This document shows positions 1 to 7,581 of a DNA stretch of 16,907 nucleotides, in pieces. The stretch is from Micrococcales bacterium UBA4448 (lineage in GTDB: Bacteria > Actinomycetota > Actinomycetes > Actinomycetales > Microbacteriaceae): assembly GCA_002390305.1 (NCBI GenBank), contig DGPE01000047.1, positions 1 through 16,907 of the forward strand, read 5' to 3'. The position numbers and the translations under genes are program-made. A model generated the notes under the pieces. The model saw only the letters and a program-made list of their open reading frames with translations. It was not told where the DNA came from and did not search any database. Position 1 is the stretch's first letter. Each line of letters opens with the position of its first letter.

Positions 1-1
1 A

Positions 2-1030
2 ATGCCAACTGTTGACCAGTACGAGTCAGCAATGTCGCACGCTCTGGAGATTTCACTAAATGGGCCGGAAACAGGCGTAAACCCCCAGGTTGGGGCGGTG
101 ATTTTGGATCCGGCAGGCCAAATAGCTAGCGAAGGCTGGCACCTAGGCTCTGGAACCGACCACGCCGAGGTAATGGCTCTGAAAGAGTTCGAAGCGAGTT
201 TCCCAGGCGTGAGTCTTCGTTATCACACTGCGGTTGTGACACTGGAACCCTGCAACCACTCTGGCAAGACTGGACCTTGCTCAAGGGCTTTGATATCCGC
301 TGGAATTAGTAGGGTCGTCTATGCATCGAGTGATCCAGGAGTTACGTCCGGCATGGGCCGGCAAGCCCTTGAAGAGGCCGGAATCGAAGTGGTAGCTGGT
401 ATTTTGCTTCAAAAGGCCGAAGACCAGAATCGCGTTTGGCTAACTGCGAATCGGCTCCAGAGGCCCTTCGTGACATTGAAGTGGGCCAGCACGCTTGACG
501 GTCGTAGCGCCGCCAATGACGGCACAAGTCAATGGATTAGTGGACCAGAGTCACGGGCAGATACCCACAAAAGACGCTCTGCTGCAGACTCAATCCTTGT
601 TGGCACTGGAACAGTTCTAGCCGATGACCCAGAACTCACCGCAAGAAAGCCCGACGGCAGCTACTACGAAACCCAGCCGCTGCGAGTAGTGATTGGCCAG
701 CGGGAACTGCAACCGGACTTGCGGTTATTCAACGACAAGGCAAAGACCCTCGAACTAAAAACTCGGGATCTGGATCATGTTTTAGCCGATCTTTGGACCA
801 GGGACATCAAGCACGTTTTTGTCGAAGGCGGTCCAGCTGTCGCGAATGCTTTCGTGAGAGCCGGCCTGGTAGATGAGTTCTTGATCTATTTAGCGCCCAT
901 GCTGCTGGGTGGCAAGAATATGGCGCTCGAGGATTTCGGGGTAGCGACAATTGGTGATGCTCTGCACCTTGAAATTTTGGAAACAACACCGACTGGAAAA
1001 GATATCTGTATTAGAGCTAGGAGAGCTTAG
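2..1030 (+). CDS. ribD: Riboflavin biosynthesis bifunctional deaminase/reductase RibD
   Basis: Cytosolic two-domain enzyme for steps two and three of riboflavin synthesis: it deaminates the pyrimidine product of GTP cyclohydrolase II and then reduces the ribosyl side chain with NADPH. The N-terminal cytidine-deaminase-like domain (about residues 5-145) has the zinc and catalytic residues H54-A55-E56 and the PCxHxGKTxPC motif with C84 and C93. The C-terminal reductase domain (about 155-342) starts at RPFVTLKWA and has the glycine loop E275-G276-G277. The 342 residues are close to the usual length. The ATG at base 2 sits on the window edge, so an upstream start cannot be excluded; M11 is another option. 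It is the first visible gene of ribD-ribE-ribBA-ribH and ends directly against ribE. Any FMN riboswitch would lie left of the window. Identity is certain from the motifs; activity is inferred. Confidence 0.95.
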   Translation: MPTVDQYESAMSHALEISLNGPETGVNPQVGAVILDPAGQIASEGWHLGSGTDHAEVMALKEFEASFPGVSLRYHTAVVTLEPCNHSGKTGPCSRALISAGISRVVYASSDPGVTSGMGRQALEEAGIEVVAGILLQKAEDQNRVWLTANRLQRPFVTLKWASTLDGRSAANDGTSQWISGPESRADTHKRRSAADSILVGTGTVLADDPELTARKPDGSYYETQPLRVVIGQRELQPDLRLFNDKAKTLELKTRDLDHVLADLWTRDIKHVFVEGGPAVANAFVRAGLVDEFLIYLAPMLLGGKNMALEDFGVATIGDALHLEILETTPTGKDICIRARRA

Positions 1031-1621
1031 ATGTTTACTGGAATTATTGAAGAGCTTGGAAAAGTCACTGCAATCGAGACTCAAACCGATGCCCTCAGGT
1101 TGACAATTTCCTGCCAAAAAGTATTGGAGGACCTGAAGCGCGGCGATTCGATTTCCTGCTCGGGCACCTGCCTAACCGCTATCGAAATCGACGAGCACGG
1201 CTTCACTGCCGATGTAATGTTCGAAAGCATCAGGCTTACCAGCCTCAGTGAAGTCAAGGTCGGTGACCCTATGAACCTTGAGCGAGCAATGAACGCCAGC
1301 ACCCGTTACGGCGGACATGTGGTTCAAGGCCATGTGGACGGTGTTGGTGAATTTGTATCCAGGGAGACCAGTGAGAACTGGGACTGGGTGAGAATCAGAA
1401 TCCCGAAAGAACTGCTTCGCTACGTTGTGATGAAGGGTTCCATAACCTTTGATGGAATCTCTTTGACCGTCAACGAGATCAACGATGATGTGATTGGACT
1501 TTCTCTTATTCCTGAAACCCTCGCTGTAACAACGCTGGGATCAAAAGTTGCAGGCAACAAAGTCAATGTCGAGGTTGATGTCATGGCCAAGCACATAGAA
1601 CGATTGCTGGAGTTTAGGTAA
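1031..1621 (+). CDS. ribE: Riboflavin synthase alpha subunit
   Basis: Catalyses the last step, dismutation of two 6,7-dimethyl-8-ribityllumazine molecules into riboflavin and the pyrimidine that RibH reuses. The protein begins with the hallmark MFTGIIEELG and has two lumazine-binding repeats, about residues 1-97 and 98-186. The repeats carry the paired motifs GDSISCSGTCLTA (38-50) and GSITFDGISLTV (136-147), and the second opens with GGHVVQGHVDG. The 196 residues are typical. The ATG follows the ribD stop without a gap, and AGGAGAG at 1019-1025 is a good ribosome binding site inside the end of ribD. Its own TAA is immediately followed by the ribBA ATG, which points to tight translational coupling. 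The second copy of the fold is complete and nothing looks truncated. Confidence 0.95.
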   Translation: MFTGIIEELGKVTAIETQTDALRLTISCQKVLEDLKRGDSISCSGTCLTAIEIDEHGFTADVMFESIRLTSLSEVKVGDPMNLERAMNASTRYGGHVVQGHVDGVGEFVSRETSENWDWVRIRIPKELLRYVVMKGSITFDGISLTVNEINDDVIGLSLIPETLAVTTLGSKVAGNKVNVEVDVMAKHIERLLEFR

Positions 1622-2863
1622 ATGGACATCCAGCAGTCAAACATCGAAGAGGTTCTCGACGCTCTTAGGGCCGGCAAGCCGGTTCTCGTCACCGATGCTG
1701 AGGATCGAGAAAACGAAGGTGATGCAATAATCGCCGCTGAATTCGCAACTCCCGAGTGGATTGCTTGGATGATTCGGCACACCTCGGGATATATTTGCGC
1801 ACCCATGACCGAAGAGCGGGCAAATGAATTGCACCTGCCGCTGATGTGGGTGAACACCGAAGACCCGCATCACACTGCCTACACGGTAAGCGTTGATGCA
1901 AAAGCCAGAGCCACTACCGGAATCTCAGCATCCGACAGAGCACTGACGGGTCGCGTTCTTGCCGACCCTTTGTCTACCGCCGCGTCACTGATTAGACCGG
2001 GGCATGTGATTCCGCTTCGAGCTAAGGCAGGAGGTGTGCTGGAAAGACCTGGGCACACTGAAGCTGCGGTCGATCTGCTAAAGCTTGCCGGTCTTCAACC
2101 GGTTGCAATGATGGCCGAATTGGTAAACGACGATGGAACCATGATGAAGCGTGAGGAATTATTTCTGATGGCTTTAAGGTTTGACCTACCTATGACTAGT
2201 ATTTCTCATCTAAAAGACCACGTGGCCAAGCTCTCGTTGCAAAGTGCAGATAAGAGTAACCGCATCCGTTTCGAGGCAGAAGCCAAGCTTCCAACCAGCC
2301 ATGGAGACTTCCGCGTGAGAGGTTATTACGATGTGCAAACCACTGCTGACCACGTTGCCATAATCTCCGGTAACCCAACCGGCAAAAAGGTCCTGGTTCG
2401 TTTGCACTCAGAGTGCATCACCGGAGAGGCCTTCGGCTCACTCAAGTGTGAGTGTGGACCGCAGCTAGATGCTGCCCTAGACACTATCAACGCTGATTCA
2501 GAAGGTGGAGTGGTCATTTATCTTCGCGGCCAAGAGGGCCGCGGCATTGGCCTGCTAAACAAGCTCAAGGCTTATGCGCTTCAAGAGCAGGGCATGGACA
2601 CAGTAGATGCAAACCTTGCCCTAGGTTTTCCAAGTGAAGCGCGAGAGTACGGGGCAGCCGTTGCCATCCTGCAGGACCTGGGTGTCGAAACAGTGAGGCT
2701 CTTGTCAAATAATCCGGCAAAGCGCAGCTTCCTGGAGGAGGCGGGCATTGCAGTTGTTGAGACTGTTCCACTGATTGTGGGTGTGGCCGAGCAGAATATT
2801 GGTTACCTTCAAACCAAGCGCGAGCGCATGGGACATGAGATACCCGCTAATCTGGAAAAGTGA
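1622..2863 (+). CDS. ribBA: Bifunctional 3,4-dihydroxy-2-butanone-4-phosphate synthase / GTP cyclohydrolase II
   Basis: A fused enzyme supplying both entry branches of riboflavin synthesis: GTP opening to the diaminopyrimidine, and ribulose 5-phosphate conversion to the four-carbon unit. Residues 1 to about 205 are the RibB domain, with the acidic loop D28-RENEGD-34 and RPGHTEAAVDL (H145, E147). Residues about 210-413 are the RibA domain, with the three zinc cysteines C265, C276 and C278, RGQEGRGIGL (302-311), DTVDANLALGF (326-336) and a C-terminal YLQTKRERMGH. Both sets of key residues are intact, so both activities are expected. The 413 residues match other actinobacterial fusions. The ATG directly follows the ribE stop, and the TGA overlaps the GTG start of ribH by four bases. 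Fold and role come from the families; flux through the operon is inferred. Confidence 0.95.
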   Translation: MDIQQSNIEEVLDALRAGKPVLVTDAEDRENEGDAIIAAEFATPEWIAWMIRHTSGYICAPMTEERANELHLPLMWVNTEDPHHTAYTVSVDAKARATTGISASDRALTGRVLADPLSTAASLIRPGHVIPLRAKAGGVLERPGHTEAAVDLLKLAGLQPVAMMAELVNDDGTMMKREELFLMALRFDLPMTSISHLKDHVAKLSLQSADKSNRIRFEAEAKLPTSHGDFRVRGYYDVQTTADHVAIISGNPTGKKVLVRLHSECITGEAFGSLKCECGPQLDAALDTINADSEGGVVIYLRGQEGRGIGLLNKLKAYALQEQGMDTVDANLALGFPSEAREYGAAVAILQDLGVETVRLLSNNPAKRSFLEEAGIAVVETVPLIVGVAEQNIGYLQTKRERMGHEIPANLEK

Positions 2864-3324
2864 GCGGTAGCGGAGCACCAGATCTAGAAGTTTCCTCAGC
2901 GGGGAAGAGCGTTGTAATCATCGCCTCTTCTTGGCATGACGAAATCATGGGTGGTCTGATTCTTGGGGCTCAAAAAGAACTTGCCAAATCTGGCGCGGTG
3001 GATGTTCAACTGCAAAGAGTTCCCGGTGCTTTCGAGCTTCCCCTTGCTGCGTCCCTGGCATTTGAAAATGGGGCAGATTTGGTGATCGCCCTGGGGGTAG
3101 TAATCCAAGGCGGGACCCCTCACTTTGACTACATTTGCTCATCCGCGACCGAGGGCTTGACTCGCGTGCAGCTGGACTATAAAAAACCAATTGGCTTTGG
3201 TCTACTAACTGTAAACACTCAGCAGGAGGCTCTTGATCGAGCAGGTCTTGCAGGTTCCAAAGAAGATAAAGGAGCAGAGGCTGTGCAGGCAGCTCTGGCC
3301 ATGGCGGTACTGACCAGCGATTAG
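2860..3324 (+). CDS. ribH: 6,7-dimethyl-8-ribityllumazine synthase
   Basis: Condenses the RibD pyrimidine product with the RibB four-carbon phosphate to make the lumazine used by RibE; family members assemble as pentamers or 60-subunit capsids. Visible motifs are PGAFELP (55-61), ALGVVIQGGTPHFD with the presumed general base H88, and LLTVNTQQEALDRAG with the phosphate-binding region around R127. W25 fills the aromatic position of the substrate pocket. The 154 residues are normal. The start is a GTG that overlaps the ribBA stop (GTGA), with only a weak ribosome binding site, so translation probably depends on coupling to ribBA. The first 15 residues are a poorly conserved, flexible-looking extension. 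It is the last biosynthetic gene of the operon, and no terminator hairpin follows it. Confidence 0.95.
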   Translation: MSGSGAPDLEVSSAGKSVVIIASSWHDEIMGGLILGAQKELAKSGAVDVQLQRVPGAFELPLAASLAFENGADLVIALGVVIQGGTPHFDYICSSATEGLTRVQLDYKKPIGFGLLTVNTQQEALDRAGLAGSKEDKGAEAVQAALAMAVLTSD

Positions 3325-3341
3325 GCTTGGGTCCAGATCAT

Positions 3342-3347
3342 AAGGAG
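3342..3347 (+). promoter_or_regulatory. Strong ribosome binding site of the methyltransferase gene
   Basis: AAGGAG with an eight-base spacer to the ATG at 3356. It lies in the 31-base gap after ribH, so the methyltransferase has its own strong initiation signal, unlike the coupled riboflavin genes before it. This supports the chosen start. Confidence 0.75.
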
Positions 3348-3355
3348 CACAGCCC

Positions 3356-4261
3356 ATGGAACACGCTGGCCGAAGTGCTCTAAGCAGTAATTCGTTGAAC
3401 CCAGAAAACGAGATCTCACACAAAAAATTGGGCAATCGCAGGGTAACCGGCACTGAGCAGTACTACACACCGAAAGACCTCGCAGTTTTCCTAGTTGGCG
3501 TGACACTTGAACACATTGAAAACCCAAAGCACGCACACTTTCTGGAGCCTGCAGCGGGCACCGGTTCATTTGTTGAAGCTCTAAGAAGTCATGGCATTGA
3601 AAATATCTCAGCGATTGACAAGTACCCGATGCACCCGGATATCGCCGAGGCTGACTTCCTAACATGGTCTCCAACTGGCAAGACTTTGGTTACGATTTCT
3701 AATCCGCCGTTCGGGAGAAATAATGCACTGTCGGTGCCGTTTTTCAACCATGCCGCCAACTTTTCAAGCCACATTGCCTTTCTCGTTCCCAGGTCTTGGA
3801 GAAAGTGGTCGGTGCAGAACCGGCTAAATGCGAATTTCCACCTGATCAGCGACATCGATATTTCCGTGCAATACGAGAACAGCGCTGGAATCAAAATCGT
3901 TGATCGCAACGACCTTCGCACCTGCTTTCAAGTCTGGGAAAAGCGAGACCAAACCAGAACAAAAATCTCGGTCCCAAATAATGGATTCTTAGAAAAATCA
4001 ACGCCCGAAGATGCTGATCTTGCGATTAGGGTCTTCGGTTACGGATGCGGAAATGTAATGCGGTCCTTCCCACGCAAAGCCAACACCACCTTGATGTTCC
4101 TGAGAGTCTTAGATAAGTCCGTCCTGAATCTTCTGGATGGCTTAGATTATGAGAGGTTTTCCAACAACACCGCTTACACACAGGCGCTGTCGTTTCCGGA
4201 AATCAATTACCTCCTCAACCAGGAGGTTTACGGGGATGGCTTTCACGAGAAGTTAGGTTAA
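3356..4261 (+). CDS. Orphan SAM-dependent methyltransferase of the NPPF (N6-adenine-like) class
   Basis: A 301-residue class I methyltransferase with motifs in gamma-type order. YYTPKDLA (36-43) resembles motif X, and FLEPAAGTGSF (62-72) is the SAM-binding motif I. D88 sits at the acidic motif II position, EADF (98-101) resembles motif III, and SNPPFG (115-120) is catalytic motif IV. The NPPF motif is typical of enzymes methylating an exocyclic amino group in DNA, and also occurs in some RNA and protein-glutamine methyltransferases, so the substrate is open. The C-terminal third shows no target-recognition domain I recognise. The ATG has a strong AAGGAG eight bases upstream (3342-3347). It starts 31 bases after ribH with no terminator between, and ABC exporter 1 follows seven bases after its stop. 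No restriction endonuclease is nearby, so it is an orphan here. Confidence 0.8.
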   Translation: MEHAGRSALSSNSLNPENEISHKKLGNRRVTGTEQYYTPKDLAVFLVGVTLEHIENPKHAHFLEPAAGTGSFVEALRSHGIENISAIDKYPMHPDIAEADFLTWSPTGKTLVTISNPPFGRNNALSVPFFNHAANFSSHIAFLVPRSWRKWSVQNRLNANFHLISDIDISVQYENSAGIKIVDRNDLRTCFQVWEKRDQTRTKISVPNNGFLEKSTPEDADLAIRVFGYGCGNVMRSFPRKANTTLMFLRVLDKSVLNLLDGLDYERFSNNTAYTQALSFPEINYLLNQEVYGDGFHEKLG

Positions 4262-4268
4262 AATCTGC

Positions 4269-6056
4269 ATGAGCGATTACTACCAGGACCCGACTCAAAA
4301 CCCGAAGAGCCGCGAGTATAAGGGCCCCAGAGCCAAGCTCGGCGACCTGCTGCCATACCTAAAAGACCACCGGAAGACTCTGATCCTGGCCCTAATTCTT
4401 TCAGTGCTTGGTTCCTTACTGGCTTTGGGCCAACCTCTTCTAATTGGACAGCTGATCACGGCAGTGGAGCAGAGCCTTGACACTTCGACTCTGGCTATTT
4501 TTATTGTCGTGTTGGTAATCACTTCAGCACTCGTGAACGCCTTCCAGTACTACCTGCTTTTCAAAACCGGTGAAGGCGTAGTCCTAACCACGCGCAAAGC
4601 CTTAGTGGCCAGGCTGCTGAGGCTACCTATTTGGCAATACGATAGGCGCCGAATTGGTGACTTGGTCTCCAGGGTGGGATCCGATTCGACGCTGCTGAAA
4701 GCTGTACTCACCCAAGGTCTGGTGGATGCCCTCGGAGGCCTGTTGCAATTCTTCGGTGCGATTATCGTGATGGCATTCATTGACCCCATATTGCTTGCAA
4801 CGACCCTGTCCGTTGTGTTTGTGGCAGTCGGCGCGATTGCCCTGACCGGTCGCAGGATCAGATCCGCGACCACTAAAGCTCAGATGCGGGTTGGTGAAAT
4901 GAGTGCGTCTGTGGAGCGGGCACTTAGCGCCATTAGGACCATTAAGGCGGCACGGGCTGAAGACCGAGAAACAGCGGAGATAGACAAGGATGCTCACGCT
5001 GCTTATGACCAGGGACTGAGCATTGCGAGGCTTTCTGCGATTGTCTCCCCCATTGCCCAGGTTGCCTTTAACAGTGCTTTCATAATTGTCTTGGGTCTGG
5101 GTGGCCTCCGGGTTGCAACCGGCACAACATCAATTGCCTCCTTGGTCACTTTCGTTATTTTGCTATTTTTCATGATTGGGCCATTGATCTCTGCTTTCGG
5201 CGCCTACACATCAGTGATGGGCGCTCTTGGTGCGCTAGCTCGAATAAAAGAGATCATGGACCTTGAGGAAGAAGAGCCAGGCGGTGAAAAACTGCCCAGA
5301 AAGCGACAGAACTCGACGGCCATCGAATTCAAAAACGTCAGATTTAGCTATGCGGTTGATGACGACGAGGAGCCCAAGGAAATAATTAAGGGCATCGACT
5401 TGAAAATCGCCCGAGGATCTCGAGTGGCCTTGGTTGGACCCTCCGGTTCAGGAAAATCAACTGTCTTCTCTCTAATCGAACGCTTCTATGAGCCAACTTC
5501 TGGAGAAATCCTGCTGGACGGCCAACCGGTTACTGAGTTCTCAAGAGACTCGCTCAGGCAACAACTTGGTTACGTCGAACAGGATGCGCCCGTGCTAGCT
5601 GGGTCACTCAAAGACAACCTGCTACTTGGCAGGGCAGATGCAACCGACGAAGAGTTAGAAAAAGTGCTGTCGCAGGTAAACCTGAGTGACGTCTTGAATC
5701 GCGACAGCAAGGGCCTCGGGGCTGAAGTTGGCGAAGACGGCATCATGCTCTCGGGTGGAGAGCGACAGCGCCTAGCTATCGCTAGGGCGCTCCTTGCCTC
5801 TCCGGAGATCTTGCTTTTGGATGAATCAACAAGTGCACTTGATGGGCCCAATGAGCAGCGAATGCGAGAAGCGATCGATGCTGTGGCCCATGACCGCACC
5901 CTCATGGTTATTGCCCACAGGCTTTCGACCGTTGTTGACTCTGATCAAATTATCGTGTTGGAACACGGTGAAATCGTCGGTGTTGGAACCCACTCGGAAC
6001 TAATCAAAAGCACACCACTCTACAAAGACTTAGCGAAGCACCAACTGCTGGTATAG
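4269..6056 (+). CDS. ABC exporter, fused permease and ATPase (half-transporter 1)
   Basis: A 595-residue half-transporter with a membrane domain (about residues 35-325, about six hydrophobic segments) followed by an ATPase domain (about 350-590). The nucleotide-binding motifs are canonical: Walker A GPSGSGKST (390-398), signature LSGGE (494-498), Walker B EILLLD (513-518) with catalytic E519, and the switch histidine H550 in VIAHRLST. All residues for hydrolysis are present, so it could work as a homodimer. Substrate cannot be read from sequence; the family exports drugs, lipids or peptides. Residues 332-348 are a charged linker. The gene starts seven bases after the methyltransferase stop with no clear ribosome binding site, so the start is slightly uncertain and may rely on coupling. 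It ends 15 bases before kynU and seems functionally unrelated to either neighbour. Confidence 0.88.
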   Translation: MSDYYQDPTQNPKSREYKGPRAKLGDLLPYLKDHRKTLILALILSVLGSLLALGQPLLIGQLITAVEQSLDTSTLAIFIVVLVITSALVNAFQYYLLFKTGEGVVLTTRKALVARLLRLPIWQYDRRRIGDLVSRVGSDSTLLKAVLTQGLVDALGGLLQFFGAIIVMAFIDPILLATTLSVVFVAVGAIALTGRRIRSATTKAQMRVGEMSASVERALSAIRTIKAARAEDRETAEIDKDAHAAYDQGLSIARLSAIVSPIAQVAFNSAFIIVLGLGGLRVATGTTSIASLVTFVILLFFMIGPLISAFGAYTSVMGALGALARIKEIMDLEEEEPGGEKLPRKRQNSTAIEFKNVRFSYAVDDDEEPKEIIKGIDLKIARGSRVALVGPSGSGKSTVFSLIERFYEPTSGEILLDGQPVTEFSRDSLRQQLGYVEQDAPVLAGSLKDNLLLGRADATDEELEKVLSQVNLSDVLNRDSKGLGAEVGEDGIMLSGGERQRLAIARALLASPEILLLDESTSALDGPNEQRMREAIDAVAHDRTLMVIAHRLSTVVDSDQIIVLEHGEIVGVGTHSELIKSTPLYKDLAKHQLLV

Positions 6057-6059
6057 CAA

Positions 6060-6065
6060 TAGAGT
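6060..6065 (+). promoter_or_regulatory. Candidate -10 element for leaderless kynU transcript
   Basis: TAGAGT ends six bases before the kynU ATG, so transcription would begin at or next to the start codon. The same TANNNT-N6-ATG spacing is seen at glyA and purU. The -35 region would fall inside the end of the ABC exporter gene and shows no good match to TTGACA. GAAGG at 6066-6070 could instead act as a very closely spaced ribosome binding site, so this call is tentative. Confidence 0.4.
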
Positions 6066-6071
6066 GAAGGC

Positions 6072-7376
6072 ATGAGTAACCAGCCTGAAATCAACGTCGA
6101 TCACGCTAATGACCTAGACAGTCAAGATCCCCTAAGGGCCTTCAAAGACGAGTTTGTTATCACCGACCCCTCCGTCTGCTACCTAGACGGAAACTCACTA
6201 GGACGCCTTCCAAAAAAGACTGTGACTGAGGTCAACAGCTTCCTAATGAATGAGTGGGGGCCCGAGCTGGTTGATGGATGGTCGCACTGGATTGATCAGG
6301 CTCAACCGGCAGGAGATTTGCTAGCTCGAGCCGTATTGGGCGCTGAAGCGGGCCAAACCCTGGTCTGTGACACCACCAGTGTGAACTTCTATCAACTTTG
6401 CGTTGCGGCGATCAAAGCCCGCCCAGGACGCAAAACGGTCATAATCGACTCGTCGAACTTTCCAACCGACCGATATGTGCTGGCAGGAATCGCGGAGGCG
6501 ATGGGGCTAAATCTTGTCACGCTGGACACCGATGGTTCAGGCGGGCCCGGTGCAGTAAAAATTGAATCAGAGTTTGAGCGAGTAACTGCAGATGCCCTAG
6601 CACCACACCTCAACGACGATGTTGCTCTGGTGACGCTGCAGGCAATCAACTACCGATCCGGGGCCAGGCAGAACCTGAAGGAAATTACAGATTTAGTCCG
6701 AAATCATGGAGGTTTAGTGGTCTGGGATTGCTCCCATGCCGCCGGTTCAATTCAACTTGACTTTGAGAAAAACGGCGTGGATCTAGCGGTCGGCTGCACC
6801 TATAAATATGGCAATTCTGGCCCCGGTTCTCCGGCCTGGCTTTTTGTTTCTAATCGGATTCAAAAAGAACTTCGCGTCCCAATCCAGGGCTGGTTTGCGC
6901 AGGACCTGCAATTTGAAATGGGCCCGGATTTTGACCCGGCGGACACCATTCGTAGATTCCAAATTGCCAGCCCGTCGATTATCGGAATTAGGGGCGTTGA
7001 AGTTGCCTTTGAAATGATCGAACGCGCCGGGATTGCAAACATAGAACTGAAGGCTGCCAAGGGCACAGATCTGATGATTTCACTATTCCATCAGTGGCTT
7101 GAGCCACTCGGGTTTGAACTTGCCACTCCAAAAGAGCATTTCCTTCGCGGTGGTCACATAATCATCACTCATCCCGATGCCAAGCAGATTGCGTACGCGA
7201 TGCGAAAGATTTCCAAGGTCATCCCTGACTATCGTGAACCAAACGCAATTAGATTGGCGATTTCTCCTCTCGCAACAAGCTATCGAGAAGTCTTTGACGG
7301 CTTCGAAAGGTTGAGGGACTTAGTCGTTAGCGGTGAGCACCTAGGTTTGGCTCAAGATGGAAACAGGGTCACCTAA
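6072..7376 (+). CDS. kynU: Kynureninase
   Basis: A PLP-dependent fold-type I enzyme that cleaves kynurenine to anthranilate and alanine (or 3-hydroxykynurenine to 3-hydroxyanthranilate). The sequence has the N-terminal YLDGNSLGRLP (37-47), the FPTDRY motif (130-135), the PLP-contacting D219 in WDCSHAAG, and the Schiff-base lysine K245 in CTYKYGNSGPGSPAW. At 434 residues it is slightly longer than many bacterial homologues, mainly through an N-terminal leader of about 20 residues. The ATG fits a leaderless start. The stop TAA shares its last A with the ATG of the next small ORF. Tryptophan 2,3-dioxygenase lies two genes downstream, so this is a tryptophan catabolic operon. No kynurenine monooxygenase is present, which favours the anthranilate branch. 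Confidence 0.93.
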   Translation: MSNQPEINVDHANDLDSQDPLRAFKDEFVITDPSVCYLDGNSLGRLPKKTVTEVNSFLMNEWGPELVDGWSHWIDQAQPAGDLLARAVLGAEAGQTLVCDTTSVNFYQLCVAAIKARPGRKTVIIDSSNFPTDRYVLAGIAEAMGLNLVTLDTDGSGGPGAVKIESEFERVTADALAPHLNDDVALVTLQAINYRSGARQNLKEITDLVRNHGGLVVWDCSHAAGSIQLDFEKNGVDLAVGCTYKYGNSGPGSPAWLFVSNRIQKELRVPIQGWFAQDLQFEMGPDFDPADTIRRFQIASPSIIGIRGVEVAFEMIERAGIANIELKAAKGTDLMISLFHQWLEPLGFELATPKEHFLRGGHIIITHPDAKQIAYAMRKISKVIPDYREPNAIRLAISPLATSYREVFDGFERLRDLVVSGEHLGLAQDGNRVT

Positions 7377-7579
7377 TGCCAACAGTTTTACTTGCGTTAG
7401 GTTCAGGAGGAGCAAGAGGTTGCGGAATGAGCAGATATAGAACCGCTGGCTACCCGCCGGATGTCATGGTAGAAATCCCGATAGATTCTGTCGGCATGCT
7501 CGATTTTCATAAGGCTCAGGGCCAGATTGATCTCGGCGGAACACTGACAGCTAAAACGCTCGACCGAATGAAGGGATAG
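7376..7579 (+). pseudogene. Internally deleted patatin-like phospholipase remnant (67 codons)
   Basis: The 67-residue product reads as two ends of one family joined together. Residues 3-15 (TVLLALGSGGARG) match the N-terminal oxyanion-hole motif of patatin/RssA-like esterases, which normally comes before a nucleophile GxSxG. Residues about 19-66, with YRTAGYPPDVMVEIP and MLDFHKAQGQIDLGG, match the C-terminal end of the same family (PPDVLIEVP...LDFH). The roughly 200 residues expected between them, including the serine nucleophile and the catalytic aspartate, are absent. The join is in frame and has no stop codon. The ATG overlaps the kynU stop (TAATG), and tryptophan dioxygenase begins two bases after its TAG, so the operon layout is preserved. 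It cannot be an active hydrolase. It may be decaying, a retained small protein, or an assembly collapse. Family assignment is from memory of motifs. Confidence 0.6.
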
Positions 7580-7581
7580 TT

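Noticed and set aside
4259..4264. TAAAAT before the ABC exporter start as a leaderless promoter
   Set aside because: Only four bases separate it from the ATG, too close for a start at the first codon, and it overlaps the methyltransferase stop. Co-transcription with the upstream gene is simpler.
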